Shown piece after piece: positions 48,735 through 61,420 of a stretch of 64,000 nt of DNA (within the stretch, counting starts at the first letter, position 1; every line of letters begins with the position of its first letter). Both the position numbers and the translations under genes were made by a program. Below the pieces are notes generated by a model. The model worked only from the letters and a program-made list of their open reading frames with translations. It had not been told where the DNA came from and made no database searches. The DNA lies in assembly GCA_026413225.1 (NCBI GenBank), contig CM048553.1:131128190-131192189 (forward strand). The letters run 5' to 3'. The DNA is from Otis tarda. Its lineage: Eukaryota; Chordata; Aves; Otidiformes; Otididae.

Positions 48735-51036
48735 GTTAGCTACAGTATGTCTTCAGTTAAATCACTGAGCAGATTTGAATGAATTGTCAACATGTAATTT
48801 CTAAGTGAAAGAATACTGATTTTTATCTTTGAAAGCTAAAGTGTGTTTAAATCATATAATTTAAAAAATATATAAATAGTATATGCAACTGAACTTTAAA
48901 TTATAAGGATATTGATAATTCTTTTCAGTATTAATTCTAACTTAAACATGCAGTTTATTAATTGATATTAAAACTCAGCTTAATATAAAGTTTATTTGTT
49001 TTCTTTTTAAAAAGTAACAATAAAATGTCTAGCAATTATTACTATATTTAATAATTTATAACATTGCAGATAGAGAGAGAGGTGAACAAAGCTGGATATA
49101 ATAAAAACTCTCATTGTTTCATACAATTTAAGGCCAGAAAGTTCAAAATATCATCTAATCTGACCTTTTGTATATCACCTGAGATAAACTCCCAGTGGAT
49201 CTTAGCTCAATCATATACAAACTGTGAACTAAATCTACTTTCATTTTTAGGGACTTAACTGAGTAATTTTCATTTAACTACATTGTTGTTTCCAATTAAC
49301 TAAATAATTTTCTTTGTTCATCTTTAGAACTTCTGGTTCTGTTGTAGCTGGAGGTGGATCCACTGTGAAAGTGGTTCTTTCTGGGTGAACTCGTGTTTTG
49401 AGAAGACTGGAATATGAATTTGTTTCCATGGCTGGGTCAGGATATGAAGCCACTCTGGAATTGATCTATAAGCACTATTCCAACCAGTTTTGATAATAAA
49501 CTTTGTTTCATCTTTTTTTTTTTTTTTGAGTCGTAGAGATAATGGAATTACAGTGCCCATTCCCATGACACGTTATGGCAAAAAGGGTATATGCTTCTGC
49601 ACACTTGCAATCTATGGATGGACTGTGGAGCCTTGTGCCTTGTGCAGTTCTCACTGAGCCTTTAGTTGGACTTTAGTACCCACATCAAACTTCATCCATT
49701 GCAAATAAATGTTTCTAGACCAATTTTGCAACCTCTAGTTCCTTGGCATCTTAGCTTTCAGGTGGTGTCAAGCTCCTAAAAAGTCACACAAAACAGAAGA
49801 GTTTTTGGAATGGAGTTCTAGGTGTGTTCACATGAGGAATTTCAGGATGGCAGCATTTGATACTGAAAAAGACACTCAATGATGAAGTCAGAAGCAGTTT
49901 AGGGAAAGGTGTCTGTCAGAATGGTTTTGTGTGTTTCAAAACCTTTTCTGATGTCCAACTTACCCGAGTAAAATTGTATTTCTCCTGGTTTGTCTGGGTT
50001 TGTTATGGATGATAAGGTGTTTTTTGCTGGTGCTGTTACTGGTGTACATACATAATCAATATTACATATTAATTCCCTCCCCACTCCTTTCCAAGATTAT
50101 AGTGAGAAAATGACAAAAATATGAACAAGGCTATCCTTAGCTTTTGAAAGATTTTTCTTTTAAATGATGTTTTCTTTAAATAATTGTTGTAGTGTGAGCA
50201 CCTACGAGTTCAAGGAACTTGCTGAGGCACATTATGTGGTCTTTATGATCTGTCACTTTCATCTTTCCTGCTATTCCTTGGCTTATTTTGTTTTATTTAG
50301 TATAGAAAAAAGCTTTAAAACTAGTTTTAAATAATTACAAATAGATTTGCCTTTTAAGGTCTTTCTTCTAAAGTTACCTGTGAACTGTTGCATTAATCGG
50401 TGTGCAACTAAATCTGTACAGAGGCAGTAGGGTGTACAGACTCAGTGACTTCTTCTGTAGCCTATTTCATAGCCAATATTTTTCTTTCTTGTTTTTAAAT
50501 GAGAGTTAAGTGAATATAAATCTGATGGACTATATTATAAAAATAGAGAGAAAAAAGATTGATGAGCAATGTTCAACACATTAATTCTAGGATAATCATG
50601 TGTAAGGAAGGAATATGTAAATGTAGTGATGATTTACCAAAATGAGTATATATCTTGCAATTCAGCTTGTCACATGGTGCTCGAGGCAAGAAAATAAGAC
50701 AAGCATCGTTTAGATATTTAGGGCCAAATTCTGCTTTTGTTTTAAGAAGATGGATTTAAGTTATTTACTTATGTAAGGGCATTATTAGACACTTTGAGTG
50801 GCTTAGTGCATTGAAAACCATAGGCAATAAAACACCACGTGAAATTTTATCATCATTCAGACAGTAGATTCTTCTGAAAAAAAAAATCATGGAAATAGTT
50901 AAAAGGTTTAGCATATCATGCAGTATCAGATGAAGCAGATTCTGGAGTATCACAGGAAGAAGAACTGCCTTAGGTAAATATCGAAAAGATGTACAACATC
51001 AAGAAACTCAAAGCTCATTCATTGATGGTAAGCATG
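48735..51036. other. AT-rich non-coding DNA, no gene recognised
   Basis: It begins with the GTTAG duplication. A 15-T run near 49514-49528 is the only notable tract. No exon or repeat family is recognised. Confidence 0.6.
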
Positions 51037-51090
51037 TGCTGTGGTTTTGTTTAGTGAGGGGGGGCCTAAGGTGGTAGCTTCTGTAGGAAG
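51037..51090 (+). mobile_element. 54-bp stub of the long ERVL-like LTR (5' end only)
   Basis: The first ~54 bases of the LTR, from TGCTGTGGTTTTG to CTTCTGTAGGAA, with only a few changes from 1765-1815. The rest of the LTR is absent and the sequence passes directly into unique DNA. No target duplication is evident around the stub. Confidence 0.85.
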
Positions 51091-51561
51091 GACTCAATCA
51101 TTTAAAATAATGATTTTATAAGGAGTATATGTAGGCATGTTGGCACTATTTACTGTAGACATTTGACTTAGATGTCTAAGTTATGAGCTTTATCTCCTAA
51201 AGTTCTAAATAAAATTAATGGAGAGAGCCACCTCCAGCACATCAGAATAGGAGCCTATCTTTATACTCTTTATATCACTTCCTGGTTGAGTCTTTCTCTT
51301 CCATTGACTGTATAGAAAGCTTAGATGCCTGAAATAGGTGAAATGATTACACCTGGAAAAGTTAAAATTATTATTGGTGTATATTATAATTCCATCAAGG
51401 ATAGAAATGAGCAGTAATAGTGATATACATTCCTAGATAAGAGAATACAGATTATAGTCAAAACATGCTAATCTTAAAAATAATTATACAATGTTCAGAA
51501 GTAAGGAATTGCTCATGGGATTGGATAAGTTTGGCTGTTTTGTGAGGTCTAATTTTTAATA
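51091..51561. other. AT-rich non-coding DNA between LTR stub and CR1
   Basis: No feature is recognised. It may contain the original 3' flank of the deleted LTR. Confidence 0.55.
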
Positions 51562-52399
51562 GATGCCATCCAGAGGGACCTTGACAGGCTGGAGAGGTGG
51601 GCCCATGCCAACCTCATGAAGTTCAGCCAAGCCAAGTGCAAGGTCCTGCACATGCGTGGCAGCAACCCCAAGCACAAATACAGGCTGGGTGGAGAATGGA
51701 TCGAGACTAGCCCTGAGGAGAAGGACTTGGGAGTGCTAGTAAATGAGAAGCTCAATTTGAGCCAGCAATGCGCCCTTGCAGCCCAGAAAGCCAACTGCAT
51801 CAAGAGGAGCATGGCCAGCAGGTCAAGGGAGGGGATTCTGCCCCTCTACTCTAGTCTAGTGAGACCCCACCTGGCGTACTGTGTCCAGTTCTGGAGCCCC
51901 CAACATAAGAAGGATGTGAACCAGTTGAAGAGAGTCCAGAGGAGGGCCACGAAGATGATCAGAGGACTGGAGCACCTTTCCTATGAGGACAGGCTGAAAG
52001 ACTTGTTGGGGCTGTTCAGCCTGGAGAAGAGGAGGCTCCGGGGAGACCTTATAGTGGTCTTCCACTACCTAAAGGAGCCCTACAGGAAAGACGGGCAGAA
52101 ACTGTTCAGTATGGCCTGTTGTGACAAGACTAGGGGTAATAGTTTCAAAACAGAGGGAGATAGATATATATTAGACATTAGGAAAAAAAAATTTACATTG
52201 AGGGTGGTGGAACATTGGAATCAGTTGCCCAGAGAGGTGGTGGATGCCCCATTCCTGGAAACATTCAAGGCCAGGTTGGATGAGGCTCTGAGCAACCTGA
52301 TCTAGTTGGAGATGTCCCTGCTCCTTGCAGGGGGATTGGACTAGATGACCTTTGAAGGTCCCTTCCAACCCAAACCATTCTCTGATTCTGTGATTCTAC
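51562..52399 (+). mobile_element. 5'-truncated CR1 LINE (C-terminal pol and 3' tail)
   Basis: It begins abruptly at GATGCCATCCAGAGG, equivalent to about 45407 in the young copy, and ends with the octamers ATTCTCTG and ATTCTGTG (52377-52392). The frame is open to the TAG at 52303-52305. It encodes the post-palm part only (DLDRLERWA..., then [12 protein letters not shown], then [11 protein letters not shown]). Against the 44.4 kb copy it lacks the four residues RILG after QKAN and has DLLG in place of KLG; both changes keep frame. The catalytic motifs lie upstream of the truncation and are missing. Confidence 0.93.
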
Positions 52400-52928
52400 A
52401 GACTAGCACAAAATTAAAATTGAAATAAAGTTTAATGTGAAGTTCTAAGATAGCTTAAAATTAAGAATTGCTGTTGATGACTGTGAACAACTCCAAAGAA
52501 ACTTACTGCTATTTTTTTATTCTCTTCAAAATGTAGAAGACCCAGTGCCTAATAAAGTTTGCAAGCAATATTTCAAGGTATAAATTATGGTTTTTTGCTA
52601 ACTACTACTTCCATGTTAGCTTGACAGCTGACCCTCAAATTAAAAACCTATGTAACAAATTCAACATCTAAAAAATAACGACATACGTAAAAAATAGTTT
52701 ATTGGTCTTAATTTCTAGAGTAATATACTGCAAACTTACAGTACATAACTTCCATATTTCTTCTAACATTCTTAAAGAGTTTGAGGGATTGTAGACTTGC
52801 TTTGACATCCAAGACTGCTTGCAGGGTAAGTGAACCGAAATGCTTCCTTAAAGCTCACTTCTTCAACTTTCTTGCTGGGAAAGATGCTTTCTATCAATTC
52901 AGTTTTCAAATTGAATTCCCATAAGACT
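52400..52928. other. AT-rich non-coding spacer between two CR1 fragments
   Basis: No gene or repeat is recognised. Confidence 0.55.
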
Positions 52929-53124
52929 GAATGAGGGTGATGAAACACTGGAACAGGTTGCCCAGATAGGAGGTAGATGACCCATCCCTGGAAACATTCT
53001 AGGCCAGGTTCATGGGGCTCTGAGCAACCTTATCTGGTTGGAGATGTCCCTGCTCCTTGCAGGGGGGTTGGACTAGATGACCTTTAAAAGTTCCTTCCAA
53101 CCCTAACTATTCTATGATTCTACG
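52929..53124 (+). mobile_element. Short CR1 3' end
   Basis: About 200 bases cover the HWNRLPR end of pol, the stop region and the CR1 3' UTR (TTGGACTAGATGACCTTT), ending ATTCTATG ATTCTACG at 53109-53124. Small indels break the frame. Confidence 0.92.
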
Positions 53125-56100
53125 AATGCATCCCAAGAGAGAAAGGAACTTGAGCTCTTATTAGGACAAATCAAAAGCGCTTGCTGACTCTACGTTTTAG
53201 ATAAAATGGGCAAAACTTTTTGCTTCTTTAAAGAATGTTTGTGAGACTACCACTACTAGTTCTCTGGTAGCTAGATGATGCACAGAAGTGTATAGATCTG
53301 TAACTAACATCAGTAATAATTTCCATTTCTCTTTATCTCATGGGTGATGAGCTGATGCCTTTAACCCCAAAGTCCCAGGCTTGGTCCCTGTAGATGACTC
53401 AAGCAGGCTTGCCTTCTTGGCTTGTAAATGCTGCTACCAACAGTCTTAGGCTCATTCACAAGTTTTTGCATAATACAGTGAGAAGGACAGTGTTTTCACC
53501 CTATGGGCTGCACCTCATAAAATACAGTGTATTTCCCCATAGAAGTTATTTCCATGGCTGTAGTGTTAGAGGTCTGTATTCTGACCCTTATGGGTACAGC
53601 TCACTCAATAATCACTTAGGAAAATGGGAATAAATTAAAATGAGAACCCAGGAAATGTTTGTGCAATAATTTGACACTGCAAAAATGTACTTATGGGCAT
53701 ATTTACTGTGTACATAATAGTTCCAGTGCTGACTTTTAACAGTCCTACTTGGCGACAACTATCTCTTTAAGAATTTGGCATTTTACAATTTGAAACTGAA
53801 GATCATAGAGCCAAGTGTAGGAGATGTTGCTTGTGTGTGTGGTAAGTGGAGGACTGTGCTTCTGTAAGCTTCAAAAGGTCAGAGCTTGATTTAATAAACA
53901 TATCTTCCCAGAAAACAAGCTTTCTTCTTGAATATGCAACATCGTTAGAGAACTACGTTTCTAGAAACATTGCTAAAAAGTTTGTGAGATTTTTAGCTGT
54001 ATCCAGTGCTGTCTTTAGTATTCATACTTGAGTTTTAATAAGCCAATATCCTTAAAATGGTATTGCCTGATCTGCAGGCTTTAGATCACCTTTGCCTTAT
54101 GCAGTACAACCTATGAAGATGCAAACCTGGGATTCCCTTGTATTCCATATGTCTTTATGCTCCACTCTAGGATATCTGTTCATCACTAGCCTAGCAGTTC
54201 CCTTGTTGATTTTTACTAATAATACCTTACAATCCCTCTTCTTGCTCACTAGCCACCAGTACTATAGCATTACTGATATAAATGCCCTTAGCCCCTTTGT
54301 ATAATTTCTGCTTTTGCCTATGCTGGCTACATCACAGGACAAAACATCCTACTCAGGTACTCCTTATGTTTCCCTCAGGTCATGATGCCTCTGAGACAAG
54401 GTGATTGTTGTCCACTGGAAAGAATATGCTATTCTCATATCCTTGGATGACCAGTAGGACTTGAAGAATTTTCTGATATGAAACTCACCTTTCATGTTCT
54501 CTGATAAGACACCTGTCTTCTTTCTCATTGAACTCTGGCCACTCTCAGCTTGTTTGGCTTCATAGCCAATATACTTGTGATCAGAAATCATTGCTGAGGT
54601 AGTAATCACAGGCACAATACAGTACTTCGGACACCATCTGTAAGTCCACATGACGTGTTCATTGATTTTGCTGGTGTAAAGCCTAATTCGAGGCACGTGA
54701 CACTAGTAAAACATATTTCTGCCTCCTTTAGCAGACTTCAGAAGATCATAATGGGTACTCACACCAGTTATATTGTCTGAATAAGTGATGGACACATATT
54801 CAGGATTTCTAGATTTTTTTTCAATTAGTTTAAAAAGACTACGAACACTCCTTCTCTATAACATGCATTTAGATCGAGACTAGTACTTTAAGTGTTTTCT
54901 AGACTTCTGTTTCTTTAGCTGTGATGTGTGTACTTGGCAAATACTGTGCCTTGCTGCACCTTCTGTAACATTTGTTGAGTCAGAGGAGAGGTTTTTTTAT
55001 AAAAACTGTTTATAAACTAACCTAAGAAGCCATTCCAGGACATCTTCACAACACTTAATTGTTTTGGATTACAGGAGAGAAGACTAGTCAACAAAGACAT
55101 ATTGAAATATCCCAATATCATCAAATTGTTAATCATATCGAAATGAAAACATTATAACCGTCATGCCCATGCACACTGTTGCCATACTTTCCTCTTGCTT
55201 GTTCTCATCTTCCTCCAACTGGTGACCAAGACAATGACTATCTGAACTATCACAGAAACTTTAGAAGAGGGGACTGGAAAAGTAGACAAGAGGAGGAGAG
55301 AAAACAAGATCTAGTCTGTTTCTACCATGTGGTTAGATCCCAGTGGATATGTCCTGATGTTTCATATTCTGCTGGTTCAAAATTCTCCTTCAAACATACA
55401 CAGACAAATGAGATGACATTTATTTTTTATATACAGTACTTGGGGCCAAAATACATCCATCCCAGATTAAGTTAGCCTGGAGTGCAATACACTTTAGTCT
55501 GGATCTCGTTTCAGGTTGTTTGTTGATTTGTGGATGATAGGACAGTTTGAGGAAGTGCTGTGCACTTAGAAGGGCTCTGCTAAAGCTGGAACCCACCCCC
55601 TGCAGCTTGACACATCATGAACTGCTGCTCTTAAATAATTTACAAAACCACTCATATCCTACGTCCTTGAAATTGAGCAGGGAGAAGGAACCGAGGTTAA
55701 GGAGAAATACCAAGTATCAAGCTCTCCACAGTACAAGTTCTCAATAACACTTCCAAGATACCTGCATGACTTGAGAGGTACTGTAAATAGATCGGAGGAT
55801 ACTCTTGCATATGACTAAATATGTAGATATTTTCCTGAGACAACTCCTGTGACAAAAGACAGGTCCAGGGAGTGTTTTTGAATATCATATTTAAGATTAA
55901 GAGTGTGTCAAAAGCAGATACATCTGGATGCAAGCAAGGAGAAGGCCAGAGTTATAACTGATAGAACCACAAATTTTGAGAACCTTCACAAGAAAGTATA
56001 GGACTTAGTGAATAATTTTTTTTTTTCATAGCATTTATCAGTATATCAGATCATGAATTCGATAAAGTGATCCTGCACTGAGATGGATTCTGATGCTAGT

Positions 56101-58206
56101 CACCAAAACTTTAATTGCCTTTTAGGCTGGTTGGGTCATGAGTTCTGGTGCTAGCAAGCTGTGTTTGCTGAGATATAGATTAATTCATTAAGTTAGGTAA
56201 AATTTCATACAAAGAACTGAGTAAAATCTAGTAGCTGAGGCATTCTGACAGCTACCACATAATTTCAATAGAGATAGTCCTGCTACCGTCCTGTAAGTTC
56301 TGTGGGGCCCACTGGGTTCAGTTATCATTTTGGCATGACTTTAACATGAGAAATTTAAGTCAGAGAAGGGAAATAATTATTTTTGGAGCTTATAAGTTAG
56401 CTTTACTTGGATAGGTTTTCCTTGAGTAAGTACCTTGACCAAATTTCGAAGGCTAGCTTCAAACAATGAGCTATATTAGAGTTTAAAAATATACCAAGGT
56501 ATGTCATATGCTAAGAACTATTAACAGTCATAAGATACTGCCTGCTCCTCTATAAGAATAAAATAAAAATATTGAATAAGTATAACTTAAATATTACTAA
56601 GGAAATTGAATATCATCAAGGATAGCTCTTATACTGTGTGTTTCTCTGCTGAATGAAAGACAAAACCAGGGAATGGTCATTGTTAAAAATTGACAGTTTT
56701 AGAAAGAATTAAGAGAACTGGAGGAGAGAGTGATGCTCTAGATCTAAAGAAAGATTTGGCTACAACTACAGTATATGGATCCAAGAGAAATGGAGATGAA
56801 ACAATCATTTGCTCAGGAAAAGGTTAGCAACATATAAACAAGATGGTGAAAATAAAATAAAAAATAGAATTTGCTATAGTCCAACTGATGTGAAGTATTG
56901 ATTTCTATAAGGAACTCTGTAGCATAAAAAGACAAGAACAAAAATGTGTTGCTCAAATGATAGGTTCAGAAGATTTCATACCATCTAATCAGACTGAAAA
57001 AGAAGGCAGAATGATTAAAGTAAACTAGCTTTAACTGAAAAGTGCAAAGTTAATATCTCTGGTCTGCTAGCGTACAAAATTTCAGACGTAAAACATGGAA
57101 TCAGGCCTTTGATATTCTAAACAGATTTGATTTTGGCTTTGGACATGTAAGAGAAAAAGGAAAATATTACAGATTGACTGCTAGTTTATAATCAGCATAT
57201 ATAATTTTATTTCAGAATGTAAATATCAGGAAACTGGAGCAAAGGTGATAAAGAAGGAAATAATTATGCAAAGTTTGAAATTGTTTGGCAACAGCTTGTG
57301 TAAGTGAAAAGATTCCTGAGACTGAGTATGGGCTCATGCTGTTTCCCTGTATGAAGTCCTAAGCACTTCCATGCAGCACTAGCTCTATCAATTTTTCAAA
57401 GAAAAATGGAAATTTAATGGTAAACCCTTTGTAACTTGCCAAGTAGTTTCAAAAGGTCACTTGAATAGGCCTACATTGAACTGCTTTTGGTTAGTAGTCA
57501 AGCCATCAAATCACTTCACTTGAACAGGGGAGTCAAAAGAAACTAAAAGACACAAGGTGAAGTATCCGGAGGAGAACTTGACCTGTAAAAGAGTTGGAGC
57601 AAAACAACGGTATGGATCCTGATTAAAATTTGTTTCAATCCAGCTATGATGATTCGTGCTAATAAAAGACTTATCTGTCATTATGGCTTTGTGGCCATGT
57701 AGAATAAACTCAAGATTCATCCCAAAGAGATGGAAAGGCTGATAGCGCAGCTACACAATGGATGGTAAACATAGATTATTTCTAGGGAAGAACAGTACTG
57801 AAAAAAGTCAAGAGTCTTCATAAAAGAAGATTTATCTATATATATTAGGGCTTTTGATGGTTAATTTCATATACTGAACAAAATACATTTCCAAGGAGGG
57901 CACAAAGCAGGTTAAACAGAGGATTAAAACAAGAATCAATAATTATCTAAGTAAAAAGTGGTGATGGACAGTGGTCTGGACAGTGAGGTCAAAGGGTATT
58001 TGCCAGAGTAGAAAGTTTTGGACCTTGTTTAAAGTTCTTGAGGATCAGTTTAGGCTTCAGACATAGTATGTGTTCATGTGGCTTAAGTTACTCTTGCTAC
58101 AATGAGTACTGGATTTTGCTGAGAAAAAACACAGCCAATAAAAAGACAGAGATAGGAAATTCAAAGTGTTTTCTTTAGAAAATATGCAAATATGTGGCTC
58201 TGGCAA
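53125..58206. other. AT-rich non-coding DNA, no gene recognised
   Basis: Only short, low-complexity open frames occur, and there is no recognised repeat family. A T-run lies near 56017-56026. Confidence 0.6.
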
Positions 58207-58502
58207 TTTAATGCAACTAAGGCATAGTCATAGGACAAGGGGTGAGGACTTGAAACGGAAAGAGGGTAGGTTTAGATTAGACATAAGGAAGAAATTAATT
58301 CCTGTGAGAGTGGTGAGGCATTGGAACAGGTTGCCCAGAGAAGTTGTGGATGTCCCATCCCCGGAAGTGTTCAACGCCAGGTTGGATGGGGTTTTGAGTG
58401 ACCTGGTCTAGTGGAAGGTGTCCCTGCCCATGGCAGGGAGGTTGGAACTAGGTGATCTTTAAGGTCCCTTCCAACCCAAACTATTCTATGATTCTGTGAT
58501 TA
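58207..58502 (+). mobile_element. CR1 3' end of a different subfamily
   Basis: About 295 bases cover the end of pol (FRLDIRKK, then [11 protein letters not shown], then LDGVLSDLV) and the 3' UTR, ending ATTCTATG ATTCTGTG at 58483-58498. The frame is open to the TAG at 58409-58411. The 3' UTR reads CTGCCCATGGCAGGGAGG where the other copies have CTGCTCCTTGCAGGGGGG, a compensated change in the same stem-loop, which suggests a separate CR1 subfamily. Confidence 0.9.
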
Positions 58503-60140
58503 TAAGAATACTGAGTTTTATTACTTGAGCTAATTCAAAGCTGTAATTCAGTTTTTACCATCAAGATATGCAAAAAAAAAAAAAAAGCCTAGCAAAGACT
58601 GGAAAATCTGGCTGTTGCATAACTTAGATGATAGAAGCAATTCAAAGATTAAGTTTATTTGGTGAAAATTAAGCACTGCAACCTTTTCTTCATACTACAA
58701 TAAAAAAAAAAGAAATTACACCAGTGAGAAATATTTTTTCTTTTTTTTCATCACTGTCATAAACATGAAGAAGATAATGACAAAGAATATATAGTCTAAG
58801 CATTTGTCTTATCTTGTGCTAGACCTCAGCATCTCAGCTGATCATCATAGGATCTCTCTGTAGTCAGTGGAGAGAAATACAAATTTTTAGGGGGTGATTT
58901 GTCTCATACAGTTTAGAGATTTATGATAGGCATGAAATGGATAGCAATCCAAAAGTGTCTCTCTCCATTTACAGGGCAACTCAGACATATTCTCAGATTT
59001 GTGTACTTTCTGGATCCCAGTTCTTCAGTTTCTTATGCTTATGTCCATACCATGAGGTCTGCCTCAACTTCTGCATGTTTAATGGCATTTCTGAAAGTAT
59101 AAATATCTACCCCAGGAGGACAGAATCAGGTGCTTTCTGATAATGATGAGATTTTCCTTCTATTTTTTTTCTTGTAAATTGTCTAGTAATTTTCTAGTAG
59201 AAGTTAAGTATCTAATTTTCCACACAGGATAGTTTGAACACTATTCTTTGAAAAAGAGAATGAAAATTAGTGTAGTAGTATATGCAGTATACTTGGACTG
59301 TACTTTATATAGAAGCTGTCTGGGAACACTGAAGGGCTACAGTTCAAAATACAAAACATGAAGTGATGAATTCAACAAAACAAAATAGAAAAGGGAAAAT
59401 GCTTTCAATAAATTTCAGCTTTCTTGCAAATAGAAGTCCTTACAGATTTTGTGAAACTCCATAAACTTTGAAACAGAGGCCACCAGCAATATCAATTTTG
59501 GATGAGCTTGAGCAGAAGTAATTAATATAAATCAAGAATATACATATGTATATGCGTATAGAGAGAGAGACTCAGAAGATGCAGAAGAGTGAAACCAGTC
59601 TAGTAAAGAAATAAAATATTTTAGTTATTTAAATACATCAAACCAGCTTTACTCTGGGGAGAAGGATTTGAGAAAGATAGTAGAAGCAGACAAAGAAGTT
59701 GAATATAGACTTATTGAGGTATCCCAAACAGAACCCTGACTTCTGATTATCTGTAAGCATAAAACTTGAATTGGATCTTGGAACAACAGTATTAGGCTGA
59801 ATATGAATATTGCCAAGCAATATGAGATATGTCAAAAGAAAGAGAAAATAAACTTGAACTCCAGCTGAAAAAGTAGCAGGTATTGCAGGAACATAGAGAT
59901 ATTTGTGGGCAGGGAGTGAGGGGTGGTTTGTTATACATAGTCACTCTCTGGAATATATTGCGAGGGAGAACACTGAAGCCACAAGTAAGAAATATTTAGG
60001 CTGTAAGTTCTTTGGGGCAAAGGTTGGTTCTTCTTATCTGTTTGTACAGTGCCTTGACTAATAGACCCTTGTCTTTGTACACAAATAATAGCAGGGTTTC
60101 TTCACAGAGTTATACACCTATGCATATGCATATAAATAAA
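58503..60140. other. AT-rich non-coding DNA, no gene recognised
   Basis: A-run near 58571-58584. No exon or repeat family is recognised. Confidence 0.6.
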
Positions 60141-60157
60141 TACACACACACACACAA
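60141..60157. repeat. (CA)n microsatellite
   Basis: About eight CA units just before the polypurine tract. Confidence 0.8.
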
Positions 60158-60175
60158 ACATATATGTAACTGTTT

Positions 60176-60453
60176 CAAAGAAAAGAAAAGAAAAAGAAAA
60201 AGAAAAGAAAAAGGAAAGGAAAGGAAAGGAAAGGAAAGGAAAGGAAAGGAAAGGAAAGGAAAGGAAAGGAAAGGAAAGGAAAGGAAAGGAAAGGAAAGGA
60301 AAGGAAAGGAAAAGGAAAAGGAAAAGGAAAAGGAAAAGGAAAAGGAAAAGGAAAAGGAAAAAGGAAAAGGAAAAGGAAAAGGAAAAGGAAAAGGAAAAGG
60401 AAAAGGAAAAGGAAAAGGAAAAGGAAAAGGAAAAGGAAAAGGAAAAGAAAAAC
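60176..60453. repeat. Polypurine microsatellite, (AAAGG)n then (AAAAGG)n
   Basis: About 275 bases of pure A/G on +. An irregular AAAAG/AAAAAG lead-in (60176-60210) passes into about 20 perfect pentamers (to about 60308), then about 22 hexamers (to about 60446). A single extra A near 60358-60362 makes one 7-mer. A 170-codon Lys/Glu/Gly/Arg open frame across it (60012-60524) is a by-product of the repeat. Confidence 0.95.
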
Positions 60454-61059
60454 TGATAAATTGGAAAATTCAGATAGATAGGATTCTAGGCTTTAGTACC
60501 TCCTTACTCATTCACAGTTCCTGAAGGATATAACATACTCCTTTATTTACTTGCAGTTTCTGCATCATATAACAAGGCACTTGTGGTAAGAGACGTATCT
60601 CAAAAGGTTTGGAGTTTGGGAATAGATTCAAACTATTCAGATTGTGTTGGTCAGTAAAATTGGTTAAAAATCTCATGAGAACAATGTTCTCACATGAGAT
60701 TTCTGGTATTTTCTTCTCTGAGTCAGATCATAAATACTGCAAGAACAATTTTTTTTCAGAAGTATTTCTGCAGTTCTGTTCTCAGGTGGAAATTAGAAGT
60801 ATGGTGGTGCATAAAAATGAATAATAATGGAGATAAAAAGTTAGCAAAACATTTGAGAAAGTTTTTAAAGATCAGTTTTAAATTTTGGTGAAGATTCAAA
60901 GACTCTCTGTTTTTTTCCAGTGCCACTCTTTGGAAGTCATGCACCCTCATTTTTATTCATACTTCACATGTATTACTGTAGATCGCTAATATTCCATCTA
61001 TATGTATGTGCTATCAGTTTATTAAGGTTTTAATTATATAACTTTTCATGTTTGGCTTG
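60454..61059. other. AT-rich non-coding DNA, no gene recognised
   Basis: No feature is recognised. Confidence 0.55.
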
Positions 61060-61420
61060 TGATCCTCTCTTCGCGCCTTTAAGAAAGGTTCTATTCAACA
61101 GCTTTTGATCTGCTGGGAGCTTAAGGACTGAGTTGCCACTGCTGCTGTTTGCCAGCAGCAAAGGGAGCTTGGATATGGTATGACTTTAACTCCTGACCAT
61201 GGAGACTGATAGGCCATAAGATATTAAGCTCCCGCCAATTTCTATTTTCTCTTTCAGAGATTGCTAACCTCATCTCCCCAGGGTCTGCAACTCCTGCCAG
61301 CCTTTAAACCAGCAGGAGTAATATCTGTCTCTAATTTGTAATTACTAGGGCTCCATCACAATGAGCTGGATCAAGCATTGTTGGTGCTTGCCTTTATTTA
61401 ATTAGTGAGCATGTGCATTT
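61060..61420. promoter_or_regulatory. Candidate conserved non-coding element
   Basis: Less AT-rich and less repetitive than the surroundings, with clustered transcription-factor-like words: TAATTAC at 61340-61346, TTTAATTAG near 61396-61404, GCTGCTGTTTGCCAGCAGC near 61141-61159, and GGGAGCTTAAG. No open frame or repeat match was seen. The call rests on texture only; conservation was not measured. Confidence 0.22.

Noticed and set aside
49514-49528. Poly-T run as the tail of a processed pseudogene on -
   Set aside because: The sequence next to it shows no gene-like text and there is no target duplication.
60012-60524. 170-codon Lys/Glu/Gly-rich open frame
   Set aside because: Direct translation of the AAAGG/AAAAGG microsatellite. 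The residue pattern changes with the repeat unit.
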